Part shown: positions 1 through 5,147 of the stretch, in pieces
How positions within the stretch are numbered: position 1 is the stretch's first letter
How the letters are laid out: the number at the start of each line of letters is the position of its first letter
Assembly (NCBI GenBank): GCA_007118195.1
Contig: SKSA01000182.1
Location: forward strand, 1-7,808
Length of the DNA stretch: 7,808 bases
Direction of reading: 5' to 3'
Origin: Anaerobacillus sp.
GTDB lineage: Bacteria > Bacillota > Bacilli > Bacillales > Anaerobacillaceae
Made by a program: the position numbers and the translations under genes
Notes under the pieces: generated by a model
The model's database searches: none
What the model was told of the DNA's origin: nothing
Seen by the model: the letters and a program-made list of their open reading frames with translations, nothing else

Positions 1-316
1 CACCGAATAAGATTTGAAATATGCCAGTCAAAATCGTTGCAGCCAATAAATACTGTAATCCATGGTCAGCTACTAATGTAACAATGACTAAAGCCATTGC
101 ACCCGTTGCAGCCGAAATCATCCCTGGCCTTCCACCGACAAAAGCAATCACCACGGCCATTACAAACGATGCATATAATCCTACCATCGGATCTAGCCCG
201 GCAATAATTGAAAAGGCAATCGCTTCTGGAATTAAAGCAAGTGCAACAACGATTCCTGCTAAAACATCTCCTCGAATGTTTCCAAACCAAGATTGTTTAT
301 AATTTAGTTCATTCAC
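1..316 (-). CDS. SulP family inorganic anion (sulfate-type) transporter, N-terminal part
   Basis: This is the first 105 codons of a SulP/SLC26-type permease; the rest lies beyond the left edge. SulP proteins are multi-span inner-membrane carriers for sulfate, bicarbonate or related anions. The start is GTG at 316, set by a strong TAGGAGGGG site at 322-330 with a 5-base gap. After a short polar N-terminus ending in [11 protein letters not shown] come hydrophobic segments, with the family hallmark around residues 25-47: [19 protein letters not shown] followed by GLYASF. A later stretch, [17 protein letters not shown], matches the conserved region after the second membrane segment. Full-length relatives are about 480-560 residues, often with a C-terminal STAS domain that cannot be seen here. 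The anion cannot be told from this fragment. Two other frames over the same DNA are long but lack these features. Confidence 0.88.
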   Translation of the reverse strand, partial: MNELNYKQSWFGNIRGDVLAGIVVALALIPEAIAFSIIAGLDPMVGLYASFVMAVVIAFVGGRPGMISAATGAMALVIVTLVADHGLQYLLAATILTGIFQILFG

Positions 317-361
317 CCTTTCCCCTCCTACATAACAATAGTAATTTTTCCATAATTTAGT

Positions 362-390
362 ATTTTACCTAATTTGTTTTTATATGTGAA
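362..390 (-). promoter_or_regulatory. Sigma-A type promoter of the SulP gene
   Basis: On the minus strand a -35 box TTCACA (385-390) and a -10 box TAAAAT (362-367) are separated by exactly 17 bases. Each differs from consensus at one position. The promoter lies 46 bases upstream of the GTG start and its ribosome binding site. It implies that the transporter is transcribed from its own promoter. Confidence 0.55.
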
Positions 391-415
391 AAATCACTTC
401 GTTTTATAGGGGGGC

Positions 416-437
416 GTGCCTGTCACTCCTCGAAAAA
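416..437 (+). repeat. Short interspersed repeat, copy A
   Basis: The 22 bases (GTGCCTGTCACTCCTCGAAAAA) resemble two other copies at 3469-3490 and 6611-6632, all read in the plus direction. Shared core: TGC, then GT(C/G)ACTCC, then two variable bases, then GAAAAA. Copy A lacks one base after TGC and has GTCACTCC where the others have GTGACTCC. It is preceded by a run of six G (409-414) and followed by two direct TTTCACA words (442-448, 455-461). It sits between the deacetylase 3' end and the SulP promoter. Confidence 0.55.
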
Positions 438-465
438 TCTTGTTTCACAGAACGTTTCACAAACG

Positions 466-485
466 ACCGATTGCTAGGCAACGGT
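466..485 (-). other. Hairpin at the 3' end of the deacetylase gene
   Basis: ACCG-A-TTGC-TAG-GCAA-CGGT (plus-strand reading) folds into an 8-pair stem with one bulged A and a 3-base loop. Its minus-strand start overlaps the deacetylase stop codon at 485-487. Neither strand has a T-tract after it, so it is not a canonical intrinsic terminator. A role in 3'-end stability, or in the repeat element next to it, is possible. Confidence 0.35.
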
Positions 486-1084
486 TATTGTAACAAAGAA
501 AACTCATAACCTTTTTTTCTAACACGATCAATAAGTAGAGAAAGAATGGCTACTGTCTGCTCTAATTCATGCAACAAAATAATAGAACCACCTGAAATAT
601 GATTAACAACGTTGCAGACAATTTTTTGGGGAGTGTCTTTGTTCATCCAATCGTAAGATGATATATCCCACATGATCGGGGTGAGGCCAAGCTCATGTAA
701 AATCGTCATCGTATCCTCGTTATACTGACCAAACGGTGGCCGAAAATATACGACTTTGTTTTCCGTAATCTCTTCAATTTGCTCGACACTTTTAAAAATC
801 TGTTTGTATTGCTCTTCATAATTTAAGTTCACTAAATTTTTATGTTTTAAGGAATGTGCGCCAATTACGTGCCCTTCATCTAAAACTCTTTGCCAAGGCC
901 TTTCTTTATATAGGAGTTTTGATTGCCAGAAAAAAATTGCTGGAACATCCTTCTCCTTTAATATGTCTAAAATTCTATTAAGGTTTCGGCTAGGTCCATC
1001 ATCGAATGTAAGAATGACTTTTTTGCTAGCCGTTTTTAGTTCGTTTGCATTTTTAATCCACCTGTCATCTTTAAGATCGTACAC
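485..1084 (-). CDS. Polysaccharide deacetylase, NodB homology domain (start region disturbed)
   Basis: A carbohydrate esterase family 4 enzyme, which removes acetyl groups from N-acetylated sugars of peptidoglycan, chitin or similar glycans using a divalent metal. From the GTG at 1084 it has 199 residues, essentially one NodB domain. All five motifs are present: TFDDGP (26-31, catalytic base and metal Asp), HSLKH (77-81, metal His pair), RPPFG (115-119), DISSYDW (140-146) and LLHE (170-173, catalytic His 172). No signal peptide or membrane anchor is seen, unusual for a wall-acting enzyme. The start is odd. The good ribosome site GAGGTGA (1124-1130) serves an ATG at 1117, but the same frame has TGA after four codons (1105-1103). 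GTG 1084 is the first start after that stop and has only a badly spaced GAGGT. Either the protein restarts at GTG or the gene is damaged. It follows the remnant at 1149 by about 30 bases. Confidence 0.8.
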   Translation of the reverse strand: MYDLKDDRWIKNANELKTASKKVILTFDDGPSRNLNRILDILKEKDVPAIFFWQSKLLYKERPWQRVLDEGHVIGAHSLKHKNLVNLNYEEQYKQIFKSVEQIEEITENKVVYFRPPFGQYNEDTMTILHELGLTPIMWDISSYDWMNKDTPQKIVCNVVNHISGGSIILLHELEQTVAILSLLIDRVRKKGYEFSLLQ

Positions 1085-1148
1085 GACCTCGTCATTAACT
1101 ACTCATGGGCTTCGCATCAAACTTCACCTCAAATTTTAAATTTAATCC

Positions 1149-1451
1149 TTAAAACGGTTTCTCCACGTTTTTTTCGATTTTTTCGATCTTCTTACCAAAA
1201 AGCTTATATTTAATTTGATCTTCATAAACTAACTCTCTATCAACATAAACTTTACAACGTAAGCTCATAAGCCCGCCAAGCTTAACTTCAAGAGGGTACG
1301 ACTGGCCATTTACTTCAATGTTGCCACGAAGTGTATGATGCACCTTCAACCATGAATACCAGCTAGTTCTTTTACTTTCGTTGACTAATCTATCATTGAT
1401 AAACAGCTTCTCTTCATTATATTGATTTAGAGGTTTTTGTAGGTCAATTAA
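1149..1451 (-). pseudogene. Orphan reading frame of unknown family, no usable start codon
   Basis: The frame is open for 100 codons from just after a TGA (1454-1452) to TAA at 1151. The translation is protein-like throughout, with few rare codons and alternating hydrophobic and charged residues as in beta strands. The N-terminal 34 codons contain no ATG, GTG or TTG; the first candidate is TTG at 1349, which has no ribosome binding site and would discard a plausible part of the protein. There is a hint of internal duplication: KLFINDRLVNES in the first third resembles KVYVDRELVYED in the second half, each followed by an aromatic or basic patch. The end is lysine-rich. I do not recognise the family. 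Its stop is about 30 bases before the deacetylase start site, so the two could once have been co-transcribed. The best reading is the 3' part of a decayed gene, though an unconventional start cannot be excluded. Confidence 0.5.
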
Positions 1452-1577
1452 TCACATTCCCGATAATACATTCACCGTTTTGTACATGAGCATAAATGAT
1501 TTCCGATTGTAGCGAAACTGATTTAGCCCACCGATCAAATAGGTGTCCAATTCAGGATGATAAAACTTTAAAATAAT
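1452..1577 (-). pseudogene. C-terminal remnant resembling a beta-lactamase family serine hydrolase
   Basis: Immediately downstream of the SDR gene, a 41-codon open stretch ends at TGA 1454-1452. It reads FYHPELDTYLIGGLNQ, then a basic and hydrophobic tail ending VNVLSGM. The pattern HPE-x-D-x-Y-hydrophobic-G-x-x-NQ, followed by a basic/hydrophobic tail, resembles the last 40 or so residues of class C beta-lactamase-like serine hydrolases (Pfam Beta-lactamase), where it follows the Gly-rich substrate-binding strand. The catalytic SxxK, YxN and HxG-type regions are all absent, because the upstream DNA is the SDR gene. No start codon or ribosome site exists at its head. The family assignment is from memory of the motif and is tentative; the absence of a start is read directly. 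Confidence 0.4.
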
Positions 1578-1582
1578 TTAAA

Positions 1583-2557
1583 TCAAACTTTTATAGATTC
1601 CATCTTTTGATCGGTTGTATATTTTTCTGTCCAATTTTTACAAAAACCCCATACCTTTTCTGTAGTGACTTTATCGTCTGTGTAGGCTGGGTATACGCTT
1701 GATCCAACTGCTTGTTTTACTTCCTCGATAAAACCTAGATCTTCTCCTGTAGCAGATTCCATAATTTCTAGTTTATCGTTTAATAGCTTACCAGTTGTTT
1801 CTTTAAATTTTTCTGACGTACATATTTCATAGTAGTTATTTGCCATGTACTCTGTAGGACGTAAAAAGGCGCTTTGTATCCTTCCGATGATCCGCCAACG
1901 AAGCGTAAACTTGTTAAGTGTTTCCTTCGACAGTTTTGCACCGTTTACCTGTAACGCATTTACTTTAATCCCATCGTTTTTAAACTCATCTGCCATTTTA
2001 AAAGTAAGCATCATAAATGCAATTTTTGATTGGCGATACATGTTATAAACACTAAACTTCGGATCGTTATTTTCTCCTTGCAAAGTCTTGAAATCTATTT
2101 TTTTCTTTGGATCAAAATAGTGTTTAATAATATTACTACCAGAATTTAGAATTCTCGCTTCGTCAGATTTTTTCAGATGATCCAATAATAACTGCGTCAT
2201 TAAATACGGACCAACGACGTTTGTAGCAAATGTCAATTCAATACCATCAACACTCAGTCGATGTTTTGCACCATGTTCAACGTAGGCGGCATTATGAATT
2301 AAAATATCTAATTTTTCATAACGCTTCTTGTACTGCTCGCAAAAGTGACGTATTGATTTGAATGAGGATACGTCAAGTTCCATAAGGTCGACATTTTTAT
2401 TTTTTGAAGAAGCAATAATTTCTTCTTGCACTTTCTTACTAACTTCCATGTTTCGACAAGCCATAACAACTGTATATCCTTCCGTCGCAAACTTTAAAGC
2501 AGCAGCCTTTCCAATCCCTGATTTTGCACCTGTAATGATAACGATTCGATTTTGCAT
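1583..2557 (-). CDS. Short-chain dehydrogenase/reductase (SDR), retinol-dehydrogenase-like
   Basis: An NAD(P)-dependent oxidoreductase of the classical SDR superfamily, cytosolic, 324 residues; substrate unknown. The Rossmann glycine motif TGAKSGIG is at residues 9-16, Arg 35 after MAC suggests NADP preference, HNAA (88-91) replaces the usual NNAG, Asn 113 (in TNVVG) is the structural/catalytic Asn, Ser 139/141 lies in LNSGS, and the catalytic YRQSK is at 174-178. The protein is longer than the usual 250 residues, with a C-terminal extension, as in the retinol-dehydrogenase/WWOX-like group. Start choice: AAAGGAG directly abuts an ATG at 2566 but lies 9 bases before the ATG at 2557, so 2557 is preferred. 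It starts 14 bases after the TetR stop, so the two form an operon and the regulator probably controls this enzyme. No terminator is evident after it. Confidence 0.88.
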   Translation of the reverse strand: MQNRIVIITGAKSGIGKAAALKFATEGYTVVMACRNMEVSKKVQEEIIASSKNKNVDLMELDVSSFKSIRHFCEQYKKRYEKLDILIHNAAYVEHGAKHRLSVDGIELTFATNVVGPYLMTQLLLDHLKKSDEARILNSGSNIIKHYFDPKKKIDFKTLQGENNDPKFSVYNMYRQSKIAFMMLTFKMADEFKNDGIKVNALQVNGAKLSKETLNKFTLRWRIIGRIQSAFLRPTEYMANNYYEICTSEKFKETTGKLLNDKLEIMESATGEDLGFIEEVKQAVGSSVYPAYTDDKVTTEKVWGFCKNWTEKYTTDQKMESIKV

Positions 2558-2571
2558 TTCCTTCATCTCCT

Positions 2572-3162
2572 TTAATTTTTTCTATCTAATGTTCCTTTCT
2601 TACGTAACCGGGTAGCTGCAATGACATCATCCGCAGCACTGTCTAAAATCTCGACCATCTTTTCCTCATTGATATCGTCTGTAAATAATCTATTAGCGAC
2701 CATTACTGTGAGGCCAGTTTGAAAAATCTTCATTTTCATTAAAATATCTTTTAATTCATCTTCAGTGAAGCCTTCAAGTGTGGGGTCCTTTTTCATATGC
2801 ATAATAAGCTCATCCCCCATCCCTTTGTCATAACCCTTCATATAATCGTTACTATTCATGACTAAGTCTCTAAAAAGGTGAGGGTAACCTTTCGCAAAAC
2901 GGATACTAGCGACCCCTATATCACGAAATCGATTTCCACTATTTTGTTCAATTAATAATCGCTGACTAACATCGAAAACTTTTTGTACAACAACTCCTAT
3001 TAGTTCATTAACATCATTAAAATTGACATAAATGGGTGCAATCGAACTTCCCAATCTTGTAGCTACCTTTCTGATGGTTATTTTCTCTATTCCTTCAGAC
3101 TTTGCTATTTCAAAAGCTGCATCAATAATTTGTTGTTTTGAAAACTTCTTCTTCGGTGGCAT
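2572..3162 (-). CDS. TetR/AcrR family transcriptional regulator
   Basis: A 196-residue DNA-binding repressor type. The N-terminal domain begins with a basic MPPKKKFSKQQ, then helix 1 IIDAAFEIAKSEG and a helix-turn-helix across residues 28-48 (ITIRKVATRLG, turn, SIAPIYVNF), matching the TetR_N pattern in which the recognition helix ends in a Y-x-x-F motif. The rest (about 60-196) is all-helical and divergent, as expected of the ligand-binding and dimer domain; the ligand cannot be inferred. Start: ATG 3162 is preceded by AAAAGGAG (3169-3176) with 6 bases between. An upstream in-frame TTG at 3180 would place the start inside or ahead of this site and is rejected. It is the first gene of a two-gene operon with the SDR. 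A palindrome overlapping its promoter suggests autoregulation. Confidence 0.9.
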   Translation of the reverse strand: MPPKKKFSKQQIIDAAFEIAKSEGIEKITIRKVATRLGSSIAPIYVNFNDVNELIGVVVQKVFDVSQRLLIEQNSGNRFRDIGVASIRFAKGYPHLFRDLVMNSNDYMKGYDKGMGDELIMHMKKDPTLEGFTEDELKDILMKMKIFQTGLTVMVANRLFTDDINEEKMVEILDSAADDVIAATRLRKKGTLDRKN

Positions 3163-3198
3163 GATAAACTCCTTTTGCAATTTATTTATTGAGCAACC

Positions 3199-3257
3199 TT
3201 TATAATATATCGTATGTTATATATCAAATGATACACATTGTAAGCTTGTCTTGTCAA
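3199..3257 (-). promoter_or_regulatory. Promoter region and probable TetR operator of the tetR-SDR operon
   Basis: On the minus strand, TTGACA (3252-3257) and TATCAT (3228-3233) are spaced by 18 bases, a good sigma-A promoter. A second, overlapping pair, TTGATA (3222-3227) and TATAAA (3199-3204) with 17 bases between, is also possible. An inverted repeat TATCA-AA-TGATA (3222-3233, plus reading) covers the first -10 and the second -35, where a repressor would block both. A further A/T-rich imperfect palindrome, ATATATCG then TTATATAT, lies at 3205-3224. Assignment to this TetR is inferred from position. Confidence 0.55.
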
Positions 3258-3307
3258 CATATTTTCCCAAAAAAAATAAAAATAAGACTTGAGGCGTAAA
3301 GAATCTT

Positions 3308-3345
3308 AAAAAAATAGCGGCACTCCAATAAAAAAGAGCACCGCT
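3308..3345 (-). terminator. Intrinsic terminator for the flavodoxin transcript
   Basis: Read on the minus strand, AGCGGTGCTC (3345-3336) and GAGTGCCGCT (3325-3316) form a 10-pair stem with two G-U wobbles, a 10-base loop, and then ATTTTTTT. On the plus strand the wobbles become C/A mismatches and there is no T-tract, so the signal belongs to the minus strand. The only upstream minus-strand gene is the flavodoxin, about 200 bases away. Confidence 0.65.
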
Positions 3346-3410
3346 TAGTACAAAAATCTGAGGTCGTAATAGAGAATTTTATTGTAAAGCCGATATTTTC
3401 ACACGATAAA

Positions 3411-3425
3411 AAATCAAATTGATTT
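3411..3425. repeat. 15-base palindrome
   Basis: AAATCAA-A-TTGATTT has perfect 7-base arms around one base. No T-tract follows on either strand. It could be an operator for an unidentified regulator or part of the adjacent repeat element. No nearby promoter gives it context. Confidence 0.35.
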
Positions 3426-3440
3426 GAGTCATAGCCGATC

Positions 3441-3490
3441 CGATGTGCATTGCTCGACGAGCGCGATGTGCACCGTGACTCCCTGAAAAA
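3441..3490 (+). repeat. Short interspersed repeat, copy B, with palindromic head
   Basis: The core (3469-3490) is TGCACCGTGACTCCCTGAAAAA and differs from copy C at only two positions. It is preceded by a unit of two CGATGTGCA direct repeats around GCTCGACGAGC. Copy C also has a CCCGATGCAC lead-in, so the conserved element probably extends upstream of the core. It lies in intergenic DNA downstream of the flavodoxin stop and before that gene's terminator. Confidence 0.55.
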
Positions 3491-3547
3491 CCTTCTTTAA
3501 AAAGCGTTACTTTCAGCGCTCTTACTTATGCGACACCCTCCTTACTT

Positions 3548-4045
3548 TCACCGGCCTATACAATCATTATATGTCTTCGCAAATTTTTCAATTTCTTCTT
3601 CACTCAAAGTCGAGATATCTTTTGCGTTTCCATCGACTTTTTTGACAATGAATTTTTCAAGAAAATTCATTTTTGCAAAATCAAATTCGCCACCAAATAA
3701 TCCGCTGGCAACCGCATTCTTCCGCAATTGTTCCGGATAGGCCATTTCAAATTGTAACTTTGCTTTATCACCTTCGTACATGCAACAAATGTACAACCCT
3801 AGTTTTTTTGACTGTAACTCCTCTTGATGAGCTTTAATAAACTTCTTCATCTTTCCTTGAACCATGCCAGCATGGATCGAGCTGCCTAAAATCACAGAGT
3901 CGTAGTCAGCTAGATTCATTATTTTCTCTTTTTTCAAATTAATTAGAGTTACTTTACTTTGTAGGTGGTTCAGGTAGTTCATTAACTTTTGTGCAGCTTT
4001 TTCCGTTGTCCCTCTCGATGTAGCATATATAATCACCGTTTTCAT
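3548..4045 (-). CDS. Flavodoxin-domain protein, HemG-like
   Basis: A 165-residue FMN-binding flavodoxin-fold protein, likely cytosolic. After strand 1 (MKTVIIYATS) comes the phosphate-binding loop TSRGTTEKA (9-17), then a helix. VILGSSIHAGMVQGKMKKF (51-69) and LGLYICCMY (82-90) are the other flavin-contacting strand-loop regions. The C-terminal GGEFDFAKMNFLEKFIVKKV (118-137) resembles the helix that distinguishes HemG-type menaquinone-dependent protoporphyrinogen oxidases (Flavodoxin_5) from ordinary flavodoxins. The length, about 165-175, also fits HemG. Bacilli usually use HemY for that haem step, so the true substrate is uncertain. Start ATG 4045 follows GGGGAGGAG with 6 bases between. It stands alone, and its terminator at 3308-3345 is probably its own. 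Confidence 0.82.
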   Translation of the reverse strand: MKTVIIYATSRGTTEKAAQKLMNYLNHLQSKVTLINLKKEKIMNLADYDSVILGSSIHAGMVQGKMKKFIKAHQEELQSKKLGLYICCMYEGDKAKLQFEMAYPEQLRKNAVASGLFGGEFDFAKMNFLEKFIVKKVDGNAKDISTLSEEEIEKFAKTYNDCIGR

Positions 4046-4151
4046 TAGTTTCTCCTCCCCTTCATCTATAAAACAACTGTTTATACATTAGAGTTTTTAT
4101 TTATGAGTAGGTTCATTAAAATCTTAATAAATTTTACTACGACAAGGATAA

Positions 4152-4178
4152 AGCGATTACATTTATTTGGCAACCGCT
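4152..4178 (-). terminator. Probable terminator of the 36-residue peptide gene
   Basis: On the minus strand, AGCGGTTGC and GTAATCGCT pair over 9 bases with two G-U wobbles and a 9-base loop, followed by TTTATCCTT. The hairpin starts 7 bases after the peptide stop codon. As at 3308-3345, the wobbles are mismatches on the plus strand, which fixes the orientation. The T-tract is weak. Confidence 0.45.
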
Positions 4179-4184
4179 CAAAAC

Positions 4185-4295
4185 TCAAATATGTAGTTTT
4201 GTATTATTGCCAGCAGTGAACACATGTGGTGAGCCAAGTATATACCCAAACATAAAGCTAACTAATATTGAAATTAGTACAATCTTTTTAATCAT
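4185..4295 (-). CDS. 36-residue peptide with one N-terminal membrane segment
   Basis: A small gene not long enough for usual ORF cut-offs. MIKK is followed by a hydrophobic run IVLISILVSFMFGYILG (5-21), then a short polar tail of 15 residues containing HVFTAGNNTK. This looks like an uncleaved membrane anchor with its tail outside, or a cut-short signal peptide; no lipobox cysteine and no clear signal peptidase site are present. The ATG at 4295 has GAGGTGAAA directly upstream (4296-4304), a good ribosome site, and a hairpin follows the TGA by 7 bases. It therefore has the layout of a complete gene. It could also be the N-terminus of a larger lost protein. No family is recognised and no function is proposed. 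Confidence 0.5.
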   Translation of the reverse strand: MIKKIVLISILVSFMFGYILGSPHVFTAGNNTKLHI

Positions 4296-4406
4296 TTTCA
4301 CCTCTATCTTTTATTTAATGCGGGACAATGTCGCTAAAAGGAAGTGTCGATTTTAACCAAAATGCTGAAGTTCTGTAATTTTAAACCTTCTTCCCGCGTT
4401 CGTTTA

Positions 4407-4421
4407 CGGAACTCATGTCCG
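4407..4421. repeat. Small inverted repeat between yndB-like gene and the peptide gene
   Basis: CGGA-ACTCATG-TCCG forms a short hairpin within a GC-richer patch (4391-4426) that stands out from AT-rich surroundings. I have an impression that similar CGGAACT/ATGTCCG sequences recur in Bacillus intergenic regions, but only one copy is present here. No function is assigned. Confidence 0.25.
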
Positions 4422-4431
4422 CTTCCTATCT

Positions 4432-4457
4432 AAAAAAAGCGTTTTATGCTATAAACG
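4432..4457 (-). terminator. Intrinsic terminator of the yndB-like gene
   Basis: On the minus strand, CGTTTAT (4457-4451), loop AGC and ATAAAACG (4447-4440) pair over 7 bases with one bulged A, followed by CTTTTTTT. The stem begins inside the last codons, so the stop codon TAG (4451-4449) lies within the hairpin. The stem is AT-rich and thus not very strong, but the seven-T tract is clear. Confidence 0.5.
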
Positions 4458-4880
4458 GAGTCCCTCTACAACGTTGCGAAGTCCATTATTTAGAAGCCCT
4501 TCCCAGCCCATGTCCATCGTATTTCTAATTTGTAAGTTGGTCATATCAGGGCCTGGACCTGGAATTTTTTCATCAGGTGCTCCCCAGCCTGAGTGGACTA
4601 ACGTAACTTCAGTTTTGTCCCCTAAATCTTTTAATTCAAAGGAAACAACCCAACCTGCTTCTCCCCATGTAAGAACAACTTCCTTAGGTTCTTCGATTTT
4701 TACAACTTTACATGCAGTTGGACCAAAAGGAGATTGAATTGTAAATTCGTGTCCTTCCGTTGGTTGAAAATCATTTTGCATAAACCAAGAACTAATGCCT
4801 TCAGATGTAGCAACGGCATTCCAAACTTTATTAATATTCGCATTTAAGGTAATCTCTTTTCGGATTTCTGGTGTTCCCAT
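4449..4880 (-). CDS. yndB: SRPBCC/AHSA1-domain protein, YndB-like
   Basis: A 143-residue single-domain protein of the START/Bet v 1 fold, with a hydrophobic cavity for a small lipid-like ligand; B. subtilis YndB, studied structurally for binding flavonoid-like molecules, is the closest protein I recall. Family features: EIRKEITLNANINKVWNAVATSEGISSWF (5-33), strand 1 and the two short helices; SPFGP in the middle; LTWGEAGWVVSFEL; then VTLVHSGWG; and a long C-terminal helix from about 112 to the end. The length matches YndB (about 144). ATG 4880 is preceded by AGGAGTG with 6 bases between. It is a single-gene unit with its own promoter at 4919-4947 and a terminator overlapping its stop. Which ligand or pathway it serves is not shown here. 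Confidence 0.83.
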   Translation of the reverse strand: MGTPEIRKEITLNANINKVWNAVATSEGISSWFMQNDFQPTEGHEFTIQSPFGPTACKVVKIEEPKEVVLTWGEAGWVVSFELKDLGDKTEVTLVHSGWGAPDEKIPGPGPDMTNLQIRNTMDMGWEGLLNNGLRNVVEGLRL

Positions 4881-4918
4881 TTTTTACACTCCTAAAAATT
4901 TTTATATGTACTATAAAT

Positions 4919-4947
4919 ACTTTACGTATCTTTAGCTAAGTTGTCAA
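4919..4947 (-). promoter_or_regulatory. Sigma-A type promoter of the yndB-like gene
   Basis: Minus strand: a perfect -35 box TTGACA (4942-4947), a 17-base spacer, and -10 TAAAGT (4919-4924), 39 bases before the ATG at 4880. The -35 box overlaps the TGA stop (4946-4944) of the gene fragment upstream. Confidence 0.55.
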
Positions 4948-5096
4948 AAGAATGCATTTTCCATTTTTCCATCGTGTTCAATCGTTATGCGATACGTTTG
5001 ATCTCGCGGTAGCCATAAATCTATAAATCCGTTAGGAAGGGATTTCAATGTTTCGTCTTCAGGTAAGTTATAGTTTAATAAAGTGACAAATCCCCG
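4944..5096 (-). pseudogene. Remnant resembling the C-terminus of a CueP-family metal-binding protein
   Basis: A 50-codon open stretch reads FVTLLNYNLPEDETLKSLPN, then GFIDLWLPRDQTYRITIEHD, and ends GKMENAFF at TGA 4946-4944. The block LPNGFIDLWLPRDQTYRITIE resembles the C-terminal beta domain of CueP-type periplasmic copper proteins in Gram-positives. That family normally continues to a conserved Thr-Cys-Ile end, which is missing; the frame stops early. There is no start codon or ribosome site upstream, since a TGA lies about 10 codons before the listed segment, and no signal peptide or lipobox. The plus-strand promoter of the radical SAM gene overlaps its head. The family name is a recollection of the motif; the lack of ends is read directly. 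Confidence 0.4.
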
Positions 5097-5112
5097 TCTA
5101 ATAAGGTATGAT
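5083..5112 (+). promoter_or_regulatory. Sigma-A type promoter of the radical SAM gene
   Basis: GTGACA (5083-5088), an 18-base spacer and TATGAT (5107-5112), each one base from consensus, lie 35 bases upstream of the ATG at 5148. Confidence 0.5.
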
Positions 5113-5147
5113 TTACTTCAGTTACTATTTGAAGGAGTAAAAACATC

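Larger units (their letters stand above)
3163..3547. other. Intergenic region between tetR operon and flavodoxin gene
   Basis: This 385-base stretch has no credible gene on either strand. It contains the tetR promoter (3199-3257), an A-rich segment (3266-3287), a minus-strand terminator (3308-3345), a 15-base palindrome (3411-3425), a perfect 11-base palindrome GCTCGACGAGC (3452-3462) between two direct copies of CGATGTGCA (3441-3449, 3464-3472), and repeat copy B. The part after 3425 looks like a mobile or repeated element rather than regulatory DNA of either neighbour. Confidence 0.5.

Noticed and set aside
21..302. Plus-strand 93-codon frame and a minus-strand 74-codon frame at 66-290
   Set aside because: Both are shadows of the SulP gene, which alone has a ribosome site and family motifs over this DNA.
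1845..2615. Plus-strand frames at 1845-2048 and 2358-2615 and a minus-strand frame at 2308-2490
   Set aside because: They lie inside or across the SDR gene in other frames, have no ribosome sites and no recognisable motifs.
3528..3740. Plus-strand frame of 70 codons opposite the flavodoxin
   Set aside because: Antisense shadow of a well-supported gene; its composition is not protein-like.
4474..4737. Plus-strand frame of 87 codons opposite the yndB-like gene
   Set aside because: Antisense shadow with no ribosome binding site.
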